NCBI RefSeq assembly: GCF_004295685.1
Contig: NZ_AP019368.1
Coordinates: forward strand, 2,625,501 to 2,689,500
DNA length: 64,000 bases
From: Fluviispira sanaruensis
Lineage (GTDB): Bacteria > Bdellovibrionota_B > Oligoflexia > Silvanigrellales > Silvanigrellaceae
Reading direction: 5' to 3'
The position numbers were made by a program, and so were the translations under genes. Positions 37,194-47,499 of the stretch are shown here, one piece after another. The notes beneath the pieces were generated by a model. It had not been told where the DNA came from, searched no databases, and saw nothing but the letters and a program-made list of their open reading frames with translations. How positions within the stretch are numbered: position 1 is the stretch's first letter; each line of letters starts with the position of its first letter.

Positions 37194-37231
37194 GAAAAGG
37201 TTTTAATTCTAAGCTGAATCAAAACCTTTTC
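37194..37231. terminator. Bidirectional intrinsic terminator
   Basis: A 16-bp stem (37194-37209 with 37216-37231) with one mismatch and a 6-nt loop. GAAAAGG/CCTTTTC ends supply T tracts in both directions. It lies between the convergent FecR-domain and CheY genes. Confidence 0.75.
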
Positions 37232-37264
37232 ACAATAAAGTAGCACGTATGCAAATCGGCATTT

Positions 37265-37636
37265 TCAAGATTTCGTTAATTTTTTAACTGCTTCAATCAA
37301 CATTTCTGGTTTAAAAGGTTTTACAATCCAACCACTCGCTCCCGCTCTTTTTGCTTGCGCAACTATTTCTGTAGCGCCCTCTGTGGTTAAGATTAAAATA
37401 GGCGGATGTGGTAAGCTTGCATCGCCATTGATTGCCTCAACCATTTCAATTCCGTTCATTTCTGGCATATTGATATCTGAAATTATGGCATCGATATCTT
37501 TATTAGCCTTAAGCTTTTCAATCCCCTCTCTTCCACTCTCTGCTTCGATGACCTCAAAACCACTTTTAGTCAATGTGAAGTTGACTTGCTGCCGGATTGT
37601 TTTTGCATCATCGACTATGAGTATTTTTTTTGCCAT
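37265..37636 (-). CDS. CheY-like single-domain response regulator
   Basis: A 123-residue receiver with all key residues: the DD pair in IVDDAKTIR, phospho-acceptor D in ISDINMPEMNG, T in LILTTEG, and K in WIVKPFKPE. The sequence is of the chemotaxis CheY type and should bind the flagellar switch or act as a phosphate sink. It is monocistronic and points away from the chemotaxis operon that begins at 37908. Confidence 0.93.
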   Translation of the reverse strand: MAKKILIVDDAKTIRQQVNFTLTKSGFEVIEAESGREGIEKLKANKDIDAIISDINMPEMNGIEMVEAINGDASLPHPPILILTTEGATEIVAQAKRAGASGWIVKPFKPEMLIEAVKKLTKS

Positions 37637-37907
37637 GTGAGCCTCTCTAATTAAAAAAGTTTTTTAATTATATATTCACTAATATTACATTGTTTCAAGT
37701 CAATATACAAAGGGGTCATTTTTTTAAATTTAGTTTTACAGATAAAAAATATTTTTTTATCTTTTTAAGCAAAAAAACATATATCCAATAAATCGTCATT
37801 TTTTTAACACCTCTTTTTATTTTTTAACAGACAAGCACATTCTAACAAGTGTTATTTTATAAGTATTTAATTTCAATTATGGATTTTATAACCGCAAGGA
37901 GAAATTA

Positions 37908-39455
37908 ATGGATGTTGCTAAACTCACAGCCCTTAAGTCACCAAATGAAGAAGAATATATTGGCATGTCTGAGAATTCTCCAATCAATATTTTATACTGT
38001 GATTTAGACTTTAGCATAAAATATATGAATCCAACGAGCAGAGATACCCTCTTAAAAATTGAAAAGTATTTACCGATTAAAGTTAATGATATTTTAGGGG
38101 CATCAATCGATGTTTTTCATAAAGTTCCTTCCCATCAACGTCGTATTTTAGCTAATGACAAAAATTTACCCCATAGGGCCATTATAAACGTTGGACCTGA
38201 AAAGTTAGATCTACTTGTATCTGCAATATATGATAAAAATAGCAAATACATCGGCGCTATGGTTACTTGGGATATCGTAACAGAAAAACTTGAACTGGCG
38301 AATAATCTCGCTCGAATCAGCTCCATGATGGAAAATATTCCGATTAATGTTCTATTTTGTGGACTTGATTTTATTATAAGTTATGCAAATACAGCAAGTA
38401 TAAAAACTTTAGAAAAATTGGAGAAATATCTTCCTATAAAAATAAGCAATTTAATAGGCACGAACATTGACGTCTTTCATAAAGTACCATCCCATCAGCG
38501 TAACTTATTATCCAATGAAAGAAATCTTCCCCACAGAGCCATCATAAGTGTGGGCCCAGAAAAACTCAGCCTATTAGCTTCGGCTGTGCTTGACTTAAAT
38601 AAAAATTTTATAGGAGTAATGGTTACCTGGGAAATAATCACTGACAATGTTAAACTTGTTGAAAATATTAAACAAGCTTCGCAGCAACTTGCATCTGCGT
38701 CTGAAGAACTCAATGCTACTGCAAAAGAAATGAGCATAAATGCAGAAAAAACAACTGCTGTTGCAAATTCAACGGCTGCCGCTTCAGAAGAAGTGTCACA
38801 CGGAATACGCTCAGTTGCTACAAATACGGAAGAAATGTCAGCTGCAATTAAAGAAATTGCCCGCAATGCCACTGAAGCTTCGGCCAATACATCATTGTCA
38901 CTTAAGCAAGCACAAAGCACCAATGCGATCATAATTAAGTTAGGTGAAAGCAGCCGGGAAATCGGCAATGTCATAAAAGTGATCAGCTCGATTGCACAAC
39001 AAACAAATTTACTAGCTTTAAATGCCACTATTGAAGCTGCACGTGCAGGTGATGCGGGACGTGGTTTTGCTGTGGTCGCAAATGAGGTGAAAGAACTGGC
39101 TAAACAAACAGCTAAAGCAACTGAAGATATTACAAACAAAATCACGGGTATTCAAAGCGATTCAAAAAGTTCTGTGGATGCAGTCAGTCAAATCAGCCAA
39201 TCGATTGAAAAACTCACAAGTATTGCCAATGCGATAGCGGCTTCAGTGGAAGAACAGGCGGCGACAACCAATGAAGTTTCTCGTATAGTCCTTGAGTCTG
39301 CAAAAGGGGTTACAAATATTACCGATAATGTAAAAGTTGTGTCAGAAGCCGCTACGCAAACTTCCAACGGCTCATCACAACTCCTTTTAGCGGCAAAATC
39401 TTTAAGTGAGCTTGCTGTTAATCTAGAAAGTCTAGTCAAGAATATTAAAATTTAA
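37908..39455 (+). CDS. Soluble methyl-accepting chemotaxis protein with two PAS-like repeats
   Basis: A 515-residue protein without membrane segments. Two near-identical sensor repeats occupy about residues 20-125 and 138-245; each contains the same [18 protein letters not shown] block, then LPHRAIIxVGPEKL. They read as a PAS variant (a conserved H-rich motif may bind a cofactor). The signalling domain has the [17 protein letters not shown] tip. An AAGGAG is 5-6 nt before the ATG. It stands directly upstream of the two cheA genes and is probably part of their array. Confidence 0.92.
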   Translation: MDVAKLTALKSPNEEEYIGMSENSPINILYCDLDFSIKYMNPTSRDTLLKIEKYLPIKVNDILGASIDVFHKVPSHQRRILANDKNLPHRAIINVGPEKLDLLVSAIYDKNSKYIGAMVTWDIVTEKLELANNLARISSMMENIPINVLFCGLDFIISYANTASIKTLEKLEKYLPIKISNLIGTNIDVFHKVPSHQRNLLSNERNLPHRAIISVGPEKLSLLASAVLDLNKNFIGVMVTWEIITDNVKLVENIKQASQQLASASEELNATAKEMSINAEKTTAVANSTAAASEEVSHGIRSVATNTEEMSAAIKEIARNATEASANTSLSLKQAQSTNAIIIKLGESSREIGNVIKVISSIAQQTNLLALNATIEAARAGDAGRGFAVVANEVKELAKQTAKATEDITNKITGIQSDSKSSVDAVSQISQSIEKLTSIANAIAASVEEQAATTNEVSRIVLESAKGVTNITDNVKVVSEAATQTSNGSSQLLLAAKSLSELAVNLESLVKNIKI

Positions 39456-39600
39456 TTTATTTATAATTTAGATATATAATAAACCAATGCTATTTCTTGC
39501 CCTAGGCATTAATTTCTTATCAAAACAAATCTTAAACAAATTAAATTCTTAATTGTAAAAAAAAACCGATAGTAAAAATGTATAAACATGAGATAAAAAT

Positions 39601-42159
39601 ATGGAAAATGAAAATTTAAAAATTTTATGGGTAGATGATGAAGAAGACAATCAAGAAGCAATTGAGTTTATTATAAATAAAGCTGGTTTTATTCCTATAT
39701 ATACAGCAAAACCAGAAAAAGCACTCGAAATTTATAAAGAAGAATTCTTAGATCTTGCTTTGGTACTTTGTGATTATATGATGCCAAAAATGAATGGGTT
39801 CGAATTTAGAGAAAATATTTTAAAAATCAGTGACTCTGTCCCATTTGCCATAGTTTCTGGACAATTAACCAAAGAAATGGCACTTGAAGGAATTTCGCAA
39901 AAAATTTGTGGGTTTTTAAATAAACCATTTGATGAAGAACAAGTGGTAGCAATGATTGCGAAAGAAACCCTCTCTCGAGTCCAGTTTATCAATGAGAATA
40001 AAGCCATTGAAGAAACATTTGTAGAAGAAGCTTCCGCAATCTTAGATGAAATCGAACCCTTTTTATTGTCCCTCAATTTCAACCGGCATGATCCCGATGC
40101 GATGAAAGCAATTGCACGCGGTGTTCATACTTTAAAAGGCTCAAGTGGTTGTCTCAGAAGTAATACTTTGACAAAATATATTCACAAATATGAAGATCTT
40201 TTTTCACCTATACTCAAAGGGGAAGCAGCTCTTACCGATGATATTTACGATGTATTATTTCGCGGTCTTGATAGAATCAAAGAAATTGTCATCAGTATTT
40301 CAAATAAAAAACTCCATTTGTATAAATTAGAAGATCTGCTTGTTGATTTAAATATAAAAATGGAAGATTTTTCAAAATCAATCCAAAATGCTGAAAATCG
40401 AAATCAAAGAGATAGCCAAGCATCTCCCCCCCCATTGCAGCAAAAACTTAAAGAAGCCATTTCAGTACCTATCCAAATGCTTGATGAGCTCTCTGGATAT
40501 TCGGGAGAAATAACAGTTATACGCAATATGATAAACAAAATTATTTTTTCATTAGAAGCAAAAAATTCAAATGATAAAGACGTTCAAGGGCTTAGAGAAT
40601 TATTTGATGAAATGCATAAAATAAATAGCACAATTCAAAATCGCATTACCGATCTTTGTAAAGTTCCGCTTTCAGGAATTTTTAAACCTATTCCTCGCAT
40701 CATACGCGACCTTGCAAGAGAATTGGGTAAAGAAATTCAAGTTAAAATTAGTGGAGAAAATATAAGAGTGGCAAACAGTCTTGTTTTAGTTTGCAGCAAT
40801 TCTCTGATACATCTGGTCCGTAATAGTGCTGACCACGGAATAGAATTACCAAATGAACGATTACAAGCACAAAAACCTGCACATGGAGTTATAGAAATTC
40901 TCTGTAGCGAAGATAATAATGAACTGCAGATCATGATAAGCGATGATGGCAGAGGTATAAATCCAGAAAAAATTAAAGAAAAATCCCTGGAAAAAGGACT
41001 TTTTAATGAAGATGATTTAAGAGAAATGTCTGATAGACAAATATTAGAAATTATTTTTTCTTCTGGCTTTAGCACTGCCGCTAAATTAACAGATGTCTCT
41101 GGCCGCGGTGTTGGCATGGATATGGTGAAATCATCAGTAGAATCTGCTGGCGGACAAATAGATATTGAATCTAAAATTGGCATTGGTACTTCATTTAAAT
41201 TGCGCTTACCAAAACCAAAGTCTGTTCTCATAATTAATTCTCTTTTAATTAAATGTGCTGACAGATGTTTTGCTATCCCGCAGGATTCAATTTTACATGT
41301 TTTACGGGTTGAGCAAGAAAAATACCAAGCCATGGTTCAAAAAATTGCGTCTGGCTATGTGCTTTGTTACAATAATCATTTGTATCCGATATTAGATTTA
41401 AAATCATTGCTAAATATTTCTGATCATTCTCACATTCATGATTCAAATGAAAATATAAAAGAAATACTTATTCTCCAAACAGAAAAATATTTGTATGCAC
41501 TGTTTGTTGATGGAATAATGGACTCAGAAGAAATTGTCGTTAAAAGAATAAATTCATGCTTCAACTATAAAGGTATTTATACAGGTGCAACTTTTATGGG
41601 AGATGGATCTGTAGCACTTATTTTAGATATTAAAAATCTTGCTGAATTTGCTGGATTAAAAATAATAGAGACAAAAATTCAACAAAAGGACGATGGCAAA
41701 AAAATAGATAAAATATTATCAAAAAATGATTCAATGCAAGATTATTTATTGTTCAATTTAGATTCGAAAACACTGTATGGAGTTCCATTAAATCAAATAT
41801 TCAGACTAGAAGAAATAAGAGAAAACAAAGTGCAATACTGTGGCCTTGAAAGAGCAGTTTTATATCGAGAAAGTATAATGCCTATATATTCCATGGAAAA
41901 ACTCTTAAATATTTACCCTAAAAAATTAGAAAAAGAAAATCATAAAGAAAATATATCAATTATTGTTACCCAATATTTGGATGGATATATGGGGCTCGAA
42001 GTTCCGCAAGTATTAGACATAGCTTCTGGAGAAAAAAATCTAATAGATAAAATTCGTGATAGAATTGGAGTTATAGGAAATACCTTTATTCAAGATAAAA
42101 CAATAACAGTTTTAGATTTACCGACAGTTATCCAGAATTCGGACAAGAAAAAAGTATAA
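39601..42159 (+). CDS. CheA-type hybrid kinase with N-terminal receiver (REC-HPt-P3-P4-CheW-CheW)
   Basis: An 852-residue protein. Receiver about 1-125 (acceptor D58, S86, K108). HPt about 135-245 with phosphorylatable H176 in GVHTLKGSS. Dimerisation helices about 285-350. HATPase core with HLVRNSADHGIE (N box), ISDDGRGI, and SGRGVGMDMVKS (G2). Then two CheW-like domains. The N-terminal receiver is unusual for CheA and would allow control by another phosphodonor or an internal phosphate sink. It is followed after 37 nt by a second, differently built CheA. No P2 domain is recognised. Confidence 0.92.
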   Translation: MENENLKILWVDDEEDNQEAIEFIINKAGFIPIYTAKPEKALEIYKEEFLDLALVLCDYMMPKMNGFEFRENILKISDSVPFAIVSGQLTKEMALEGISQKICGFLNKPFDEEQVVAMIAKETLSRVQFINENKAIEETFVEEASAILDEIEPFLLSLNFNRHDPDAMKAIARGVHTLKGSSGCLRSNTLTKYIHKYEDLFSPILKGEAALTDDIYDVLFRGLDRIKEIVISISNKKLHLYKLEDLLVDLNIKMEDFSKSIQNAENRNQRDSQASPPPLQQKLKEAISVPIQMLDELSGYSGEITVIRNMINKIIFSLEAKNSNDKDVQGLRELFDEMHKINSTIQNRITDLCKVPLSGIFKPIPRIIRDLARELGKEIQVKISGENIRVANSLVLVCSNSLIHLVRNSADHGIELPNERLQAQKPAHGVIEILCSEDNNELQIMISDDGRGINPEKIKEKSLEKGLFNEDDLREMSDRQILEIIFSSGFSTAAKLTDVSGRGVGMDMVKSSVESAGGQIDIESKIGIGTSFKLRLPKPKSVLIINSLLIKCADRCFAIPQDSILHVLRVEQEKYQAMVQKIASGYVLCYNNHLYPILDLKSLLNISDHSHIHDSNENIKEILILQTEKYLYALFVDGIMDSEEIVVKRINSCFNYKGIYTGATFMGDGSVALILDIKNLAEFAGLKIIETKIQQKDDGKKIDKILSKNDSMQDYLLFNLDSKTLYGVPLNQIFRLEEIRENKVQYCGLERAVLYRESIMPIYSMEKLLNIYPKKLEKENHKENISIIVTQYLDGYMGLEVPQVLDIASGEKNLIDKIRDRIGVIGNTFIQDKTITVLDLPTVIQNSDKKKV

Positions 42160-42196
42160 ATAAGGTAGAACTCTCTGTTAATAAGGAAACTGTTTG

Positions 42197-45028
42197 ATGG
42201 CAATGTCACCAGAAGCAAAACAATCCGCTCTTTCTGAATATTTCGATGAATGCCATGAAATGCTTGATCGTCTTGACAAAAATATATCTACCGTGGAAAA
42301 AAATGGTACGGACAAAGAACTTTTAGCCGCTATATATCGTGATATGCATACATTAAAAGGCACATCGCAATTATTTGGTTTTGCTAAAATGGGTCGACTT
42401 GCTCACGTGATGGAAACATGTCTGGATCCTATTCGCAAAGGCAAAGCAAAACTCTCGGATGAATTACTTGATAGTTTATTTATTGGTCTCGATTTTATTA
42501 CTAACTCTTTGGAGTTTATAAAGGAAAAGCACAAGGAAGCAGATCATCATGAGATATTGGAAAGTATTCTTGCGAAATTTATCACGGCAGTTGAATTAAG
42601 TATCACGGGGTTAGAAGCGCTTTCTAAAGATAAAATTCTATTTGTCGATAATAATTTGCCACCTCTTAAAAATGGAATAAAACAAGAGGAGAAAAGAAAG
42701 GTGCCTGTTGAAAATAAAAAAGAAGAAGAACATGTCGCCTTCGAAATTTTTGACGTGCCCGAAAAAACAGGCCAAAACATAGTTTCAACTCCGAAATCAC
42801 CAGTTCAAAATAAAACAGAAGAAATCCAGACAAATGATAAGAAAATCTCGGAAGAACAGATATCTGAAACAATTCGTGTCCAAGTCAATCTCTTAAATAA
42901 TTTAATGAATTTAGTCGGTGAACTTGTCCTCATTCGTAATCAATTGCTCCAACATGCAAAACTGAATGATGAAGACACTGAGTTTTTAAAAATGAGTCAA
43001 AGGTTAAATGTTCTCACGGCTGAATTGCAAAATGAAGTCATGAAAACAAGAATGCAACCTATTGGCAATGTCTTAACCATATTTTCTCGTGTTGTCCGTG
43101 ATTTATCTAAAGAGCTTGGGAAAAAAATAGACCTTGTTCTCTTAGGAGTCGAAACGGAGCTCGACAAAACGGTTATAGAAGCTGTAAAAGATCCACTCAT
43201 GCATATTGTCAGAAATGCAGTGGACCATGGCATAGAAACTATTGAAGAACGCAAAAAAATTGGTAAAAAAGAAACTGCTCACATAAGAATAAAAGCTTAT
43301 AATGAAAGTGGTCAAGTCATTATTGAAATCATAGATGATGGACGCGGTATAGATAAAGATAAAATCGGTGCAAAAGCGATTGAAAAGGGGATTATATCTA
43401 AAGAAGCTCTCGCAAAGATGACGGAAAAAGAAATTCAACTCCTGATTTTTGCTCCAGGATTTTCAACTGCCGACGTGGTTTCTAACATCTCGGGTCGCGG
43501 AGTGGGAATGGATGTGGTCAAAACCAATGTTGAACGCATAGGTGGCTTTGTTGACCTTTTTAGCGTTCCTGGTGAAGGGACAACTATAATCATTAAAATC
43601 CCTCTCAGTCTTGCAATCGTTCCAGCTCTTGTTGTTCAAACGGAAGGACAACGTTTCGCTATACCGCAAACAAAACTGGTTGAACTTATACGTATCGATC
43701 ACAGTGATGAAAATTCAGAAAAAATAGAAAATTTACAAGGTCAATCCGTATTAAGACTCAGAGGGAAATTGCTTCCAATTATTTCTCTTTCACAAGTGCT
43801 ATTTCAAAAAAATCTACCTACAAATATTGAAAAAGAAAATTCAGTCTCAAATATTGTCATCTTAAATGCAGATAATTTTTTATTTGGCTTGATTGTCGAT
43901 GAAATTAATGACTCAGCAGATATTGTAGTTAAATCACTCTCTCAATTTTTAAAAGATTTAAAAGTATTTTCAGGCGCAACAATTATGGGCGATGGCACGG
44001 TTGCCCTCACTATTGATGTGTTAGGTATAGCAGAAACTGCAAAAATATCTATTGATCATACAAATGAACGCCCATCTAGCAATATTCAAACTAAATCAGA
44101 AAGCACCTATCATTCTGATATCTGTGAATATCTTTTAATCGATACAGGAGCGCCAAGTTCCTATGCCATTCCTCTTTCTATCGTAAGTCGACTCGAAGAA
44201 TTTGAAAGCGAAAAATTTGAACTTTCTGGAGAGCAAAAAGTAATACGTTATAGAAATTCTCTGTTACCTATATTTTCTCTTCCTGATTTTCTTGAACTGC
44301 CATTTGAGGATCCTAAAAAAATAATTACACGAGAAAGAACTCCAATCGTTGTCATAAAGAGAGGAAGTTTCTCTTATGGAATTGAAGTGAGAGAAATTCA
44401 TGATATAGTAGAAGTTTCTTCTGAAATTAATCAATCAGTAAAAGATAGACCGGGGATATTAGGAACAATTGTCACAAATGAACAAATCATAGTTGTTGCA
44501 GATATATTTGGCATGATTGACACAATTAAGTTAACACTTGAATCACAAAGCCATACACACCCAGAAGTCGGGCCTGCAACGATACATAATCATGAATCCA
44601 CTCAACGAAATATCCATGAACCCATTCAAAGACACAAGCACAGAATTTTATTAGTTGAAGACAGTTCATTTTTTAGAAATTATATTCGTACTGTTCTTCT
44701 CGAAGCAGGTTTCTTAGTTGATACTGCTTACGATGGAGCAAATGCTCTTGAAATTCTCGACAGTGCTCCTAAAAATCAGTTTTCATTAATATTATCTGAT
44801 ATCGAAATGCCTATTATGGACGGAATTTCACTTGCTAAAAAAGTTAAGTCATCAAAAAATTATGGCAACATTCCGATGATAGCTGTTACGACAAAATACA
44901 GTCAAGAAGACATTGAAGAGGGGATAAATGCAGGGTTTTTGATTTATTTAGAAAAGCTTCGTGCTGAAAAACTCATTGCTGAATTGGATGAAATTCTTAT
45001 TCACAATGAAAAAAAAGGAGAAAAATAA
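42197..45028 (+). CDS. cheA: CheA histidine kinase with C-terminal receiver (HPt-P3-P4-CheW-CheW-REC)
   Basis: A 943-residue protein. HPt at about 5-110 with H51 in DMHTLKGTS. An acidic/lysine-rich linker. Dimerisation domain with NNLMNLVGELVLIRNQL. HATPase with HIVRNAVDHGIE, IDDGRGID and SGRGVGMDVVKTNVE. Two CheW-like domains (about 475-610 and 630-780). Receiver at about 815-935 with VEDSSFF and LSDIEMPIMDG; K is present in YLEKLRAEK. ATG 42197 is preferred over the adjoining TTG because of the AAGGA spacing. It should be the main chemotaxis kinase feeding CheY and CheB. Confidence 0.94.
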   Translation: MAMSPEAKQSALSEYFDECHEMLDRLDKNISTVEKNGTDKELLAAIYRDMHTLKGTSQLFGFAKMGRLAHVMETCLDPIRKGKAKLSDELLDSLFIGLDFITNSLEFIKEKHKEADHHEILESILAKFITAVELSITGLEALSKDKILFVDNNLPPLKNGIKQEEKRKVPVENKKEEEHVAFEIFDVPEKTGQNIVSTPKSPVQNKTEEIQTNDKKISEEQISETIRVQVNLLNNLMNLVGELVLIRNQLLQHAKLNDEDTEFLKMSQRLNVLTAELQNEVMKTRMQPIGNVLTIFSRVVRDLSKELGKKIDLVLLGVETELDKTVIEAVKDPLMHIVRNAVDHGIETIEERKKIGKKETAHIRIKAYNESGQVIIEIIDDGRGIDKDKIGAKAIEKGIISKEALAKMTEKEIQLLIFAPGFSTADVVSNISGRGVGMDVVKTNVERIGGFVDLFSVPGEGTTIIIKIPLSLAIVPALVVQTEGQRFAIPQTKLVELIRIDHSDENSEKIENLQGQSVLRLRGKLLPIISLSQVLFQKNLPTNIEKENSVSNIVILNADNFLFGLIVDEINDSADIVVKSLSQFLKDLKVFSGATIMGDGTVALTIDVLGIAETAKISIDHTNERPSSNIQTKSESTYHSDICEYLLIDTGAPSSYAIPLSIVSRLEEFESEKFELSGEQKVIRYRNSLLPIFSLPDFLELPFEDPKKIITRERTPIVVIKRGSFSYGIEVREIHDIVEVSSEINQSVKDRPGILGTIVTNEQIIVVADIFGMIDTIKLTLESQSHTHPEVGPATIHNHESTQRNIHEPIQRHKHRILLVEDSSFFRNYIRTVLLEAGFLVDTAYDGANALEILDSAPKNQFSLILSDIEMPIMDGISLAKKVKSSKNYGNIPMIAVTTKYSQEDIEEGINAGFLIYLEKLRAEKLIAELDEILIHNEKKGEK

Positions 45029-45031
45029 AAA

Positions 45032-45514
45032 ATGCATGAAGATGAAAAAAAACAAAACAATTTAAATAATACTATGACTAACAAGACAAAACAATTCTCA
45101 GCATTTTATTTAGACAACCGCTTATATGGTATTGAAGTGAGCCGTGTGCAAGAAGTGGTACGTTCTTTAAATATGACCCCTATTCCATTAGCCCCAGAAT
45201 ATGTTAGGGGTTTGATCAATTTACGCGGCCAAGTCGCAACAGCTATTGGTTTACGCCAATTATTTGGTTTTCATGCACAACTTCCAGAAGAATTTATCAA
45301 TATAGTTTGCAAAATAGATGGCATGCTTATTTCATTTCAAGTGGATGAGATAGGTGACGTTATTGAAGTCTCTGAAGAGGATTTTGAACAAACACCACAA
45401 ACAATTACAGAAGATATTCGCAGATATATGCTTGGGGTATATAAGATTTCAAATTCTCTTTTAAGTGCAATTGATGTTGATAATATAATTAAGTTTTTAA
45501 ATCAAAAAACTTGA
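45032..45514 (+). CDS. cheW: Chemotaxis coupling protein CheW
   Basis: A 160-residue single CheW domain: QFSAFYLDNRLYGIEVSRVQEVVR, then VRGLINLRGQVATAIGLRQLFG, the classical CheW core. It bridges chemoreceptors and CheA. It lies 3 nt after cheA with cheB 42 nt downstream. A lysine/asparagine-rich N-terminal tail of about 18 residues precedes the domain. Confidence 0.95.
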   Translation: MHEDEKKQNNLNNTMTNKTKQFSAFYLDNRLYGIEVSRVQEVVRSLNMTPIPLAPEYVRGLINLRGQVATAIGLRQLFGFHAQLPEEFINIVCKIDGMLISFQVDEIGDVIEVSEEDFEQTPQTITEDIRRYMLGVYKISNSLLSAIDVDNIIKFLNQKT

Positions 45515-45556
45515 AATATGTTTTAGCAATATTTTTTTGCTAATAAAGGAACAGAA

Positions 45557-46675
45557 ATGAGAATCCTTATCGTAGATGATTCCGTTGTATTCCGTTCACA
45601 GATTAAATCCGCACTGGAAGGAATAAATGACATTGTTGTTGTAGCAAGCGCAGCCAATGGAAAAATAGCAATGGAACGTTTAGAACAAAACTCTATTGAT
45701 GTTATTATTTTAGATCTCGAAATGCCTGTCATGGATGGTTTATCCATGCTTGAAGAAATGAAAAAAAAATCTTTCAATCAACGTGTGATAGTCTTTGCAG
45801 CACCGACAGGCACAGGTATAGACCTTGCATTAACAGCACTGCGCGCGGGAGCCTCCGATTTTATCGCAAAACCAAATTCTTCGGGATCACTTGAAGAAGC
45901 CTTTGAAGGAATCCAGAAAGAATTAATCCCAAAAATTTTACAATTTAAATCAAAAATAGAACAGAATTTAATTTATATTCCAAAAGGCCTTCAAGCTCCA
46001 GAGTCTATTGCACCACCCGTGAATTCTCCAAATCAAACTCCACAACAAGTCATCGTTTACGATAAGAAATTAAAAAATAAAGATTTTTCACAAATCAAAC
46101 CGAAAGTCATTGGAATTGGCGCATCAACTGGGGGACCTTCTGCCCTTGAAAAAATATTCGAAAAAATAAAAGAATTTCCATTAAGAATTCCCATTTTTAT
46201 CACCCAACATATGCCGCCAAAGTTCACCGAAGCCCTTGCCAATAGAATTCAAATGATAAGTGGACATCCAACGCTCGAAGCTAAGCATGGAGAAGCAGCG
46301 TTATCTGGTCATGTTTATGTTGCTCCAGGTGATTTTCATATGAGCGTTGAGAGATCAACTGATGGACAAAGAGTCATTATTTGTTTGGATCAAAATCCGA
46401 AAAGAAATTCAGTGCGACCTGCTGTGGATACTCTGTTTGAATCTCTCGCAAAAGTTTATGGGAATGGCTGTACTGCTTTTGTTTTAACCGGCATGGGTGA
46501 AGACGGAATGGTCGGCGCAAAAGCGATTAAAGAAGTCTCTGGCAACATTATTATCCAAGATCCAGAGTCAGCTACTGTTTGGGGAATGCCAGGAGCAGTG
46601 CACGCCTCTGGAGCTTATGACTCAATGGGAAATTTAGATGAATGTTCAGATTATTTAAGACAAATGATTGGGTGA
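45557..46675 (+). CDS. cheB: Chemotaxis protein-glutamate methylesterase CheB
   Basis: The 372-residue product has a receiver domain (acceptor D53 in ILDLEMPVMDG, K105) and a methylesterase domain with the catalytic triad: S in GIGASTGGPSAL, H in FITQHMPPKFT, D in TGMGEDGM. It demethylates or deamidates receptor glutamyl sites. An oddity is the receiver position that is normally Ser/Thr after beta strand 4, which is Ala81 here (VIVFAAPTGTG), so phosphorylation switching may be weak. Followed within 9 nt by a gene of unknown function. Confidence 0.95.
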   Translation: MRILIVDDSVVFRSQIKSALEGINDIVVVASAANGKIAMERLEQNSIDVIILDLEMPVMDGLSMLEEMKKKSFNQRVIVFAAPTGTGIDLALTALRAGASDFIAKPNSSGSLEEAFEGIQKELIPKILQFKSKIEQNLIYIPKGLQAPESIAPPVNSPNQTPQQVIVYDKKLKNKDFSQIKPKVIGIGASTGGPSALEKIFEKIKEFPLRIPIFITQHMPPKFTEALANRIQMISGHPTLEAKHGEAALSGHVYVAPGDFHMSVERSTDGQRVIICLDQNPKRNSVRPAVDTLFESLAKVYGNGCTAFVLTGMGEDGMVGAKAIKEVSGNIIIQDPESATVWGMPGAVHASGAYDSMGNLDECSDYLRQMIG

Positions 46676-46683
46676 GGCGGAGT

Positions 46684-47496
46684 ATGCCAAAATTATTTTG
46701 TGAATATCTTTTAGAAAATAAACTGATAAAAGCTGAACAATTGTTAGATGCTTTTATGGAACAGCTCAATCACACTCTATCCACCGCAGAAGTTATTTAT
46801 AATTCAAATATTTTAAATAAAGAAGAAATTTTAAAAATATTAATTCATCAACAACAAGAAGGTTTAGATTTCAGAAGCAGCGCAAAGAATTTAGGATTAT
46901 GGACATATAATTTATCACAAGAAGTTAACAAAAAAATACAAGCCACAAATAAACCTCTCGGAGAAGTATTAATTCAAAAAGGATATTTTAATTTAGACTC
47001 TTTATCTTCTGCATTTGCAAGCTATACTGAGAATATAAATTCTTTAAAAAAGACACCTGAGAAGGATGTAAAAATACCAGAGACTCACAACCCTACTTTG
47101 TCATATGAATATTTAACCTGTTTTAATAATGATATTCTACCCAATATTCATAGATCTATATATATTTTAAAAGAAAAAGATATATCTGCTGAAAATATAA
47201 AAATTGAAACACGCAAAGTATTAGCAGAGTTTGTAGCAGTTAGGGCCGCGGCCAATTTTCTTGGGGCAAATATCAGTCAAAAAGTGGCTAATGAAGTCGT
47301 TAAATACTTCCAAAAATCCTTAGATTCCAACGACTCAATTGAATTACAAAAAGTTATAGATATACTTGAATTATCTATAGAAGTACTAATAATTTTGTGC
47401 AATTGTTTACAACAATCTAATAGCGAAAACATGATTTCAGAAGAGCATTTAGCCTCTTTTGAAAAGTTTAAAAAATTGTTTAATATGAAGGATTAA
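46684..47496 (+). CDS. Unknown protein inside the chemotaxis operon (MshEN/GspE-N-like repeats)
   Basis: A 270-residue cytoplasmic protein. Two segments near the N-terminus (LCEYLLENKLIKAEQLLDAF-like and KPLGEVLIQKGYFNLDSLSSAF) resemble the short helical repeats at the N-terminus of GspE/PilB/MshE ATPases, which bind cyclic di-GMP in some cases. The rest is helical, ending in a region (IHRSIYILKE...CNCLQQ) that may be a four-helix fold. There is no catalytic motif. ATG 46684 is preferred over a frame open into cheB. Placed between cheB and cheY with tight spacing, it is likely a chemotaxis accessory. Confidence 0.6.
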   Translation: MPKLFCEYLLENKLIKAEQLLDAFMEQLNHTLSTAEVIYNSNILNKEEILKILIHQQQEGLDFRSSAKNLGLWTYNLSQEVNKKIQATNKPLGEVLIQKGYFNLDSLSSAFASYTENINSLKKTPEKDVKIPETHNPTLSYEYLTCFNNDILPNIHRSIYILKEKDISAENIKIETRKVLAEFVAVRAAANFLGANISQKVANEVVKYFQKSLDSNDSIELQKVIDILELSIEVLIILCNCLQQSNSENMISEEHLASFEKFKKLFNMKD

Positions 47497-47499
47497 GCG

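Noticed and set aside
38495-39145. Long open frame antisense to the double-PAS chemoreceptor
   Set aside because: Composition is the reverse complement of the receptor helices; no start site or domain is visible.
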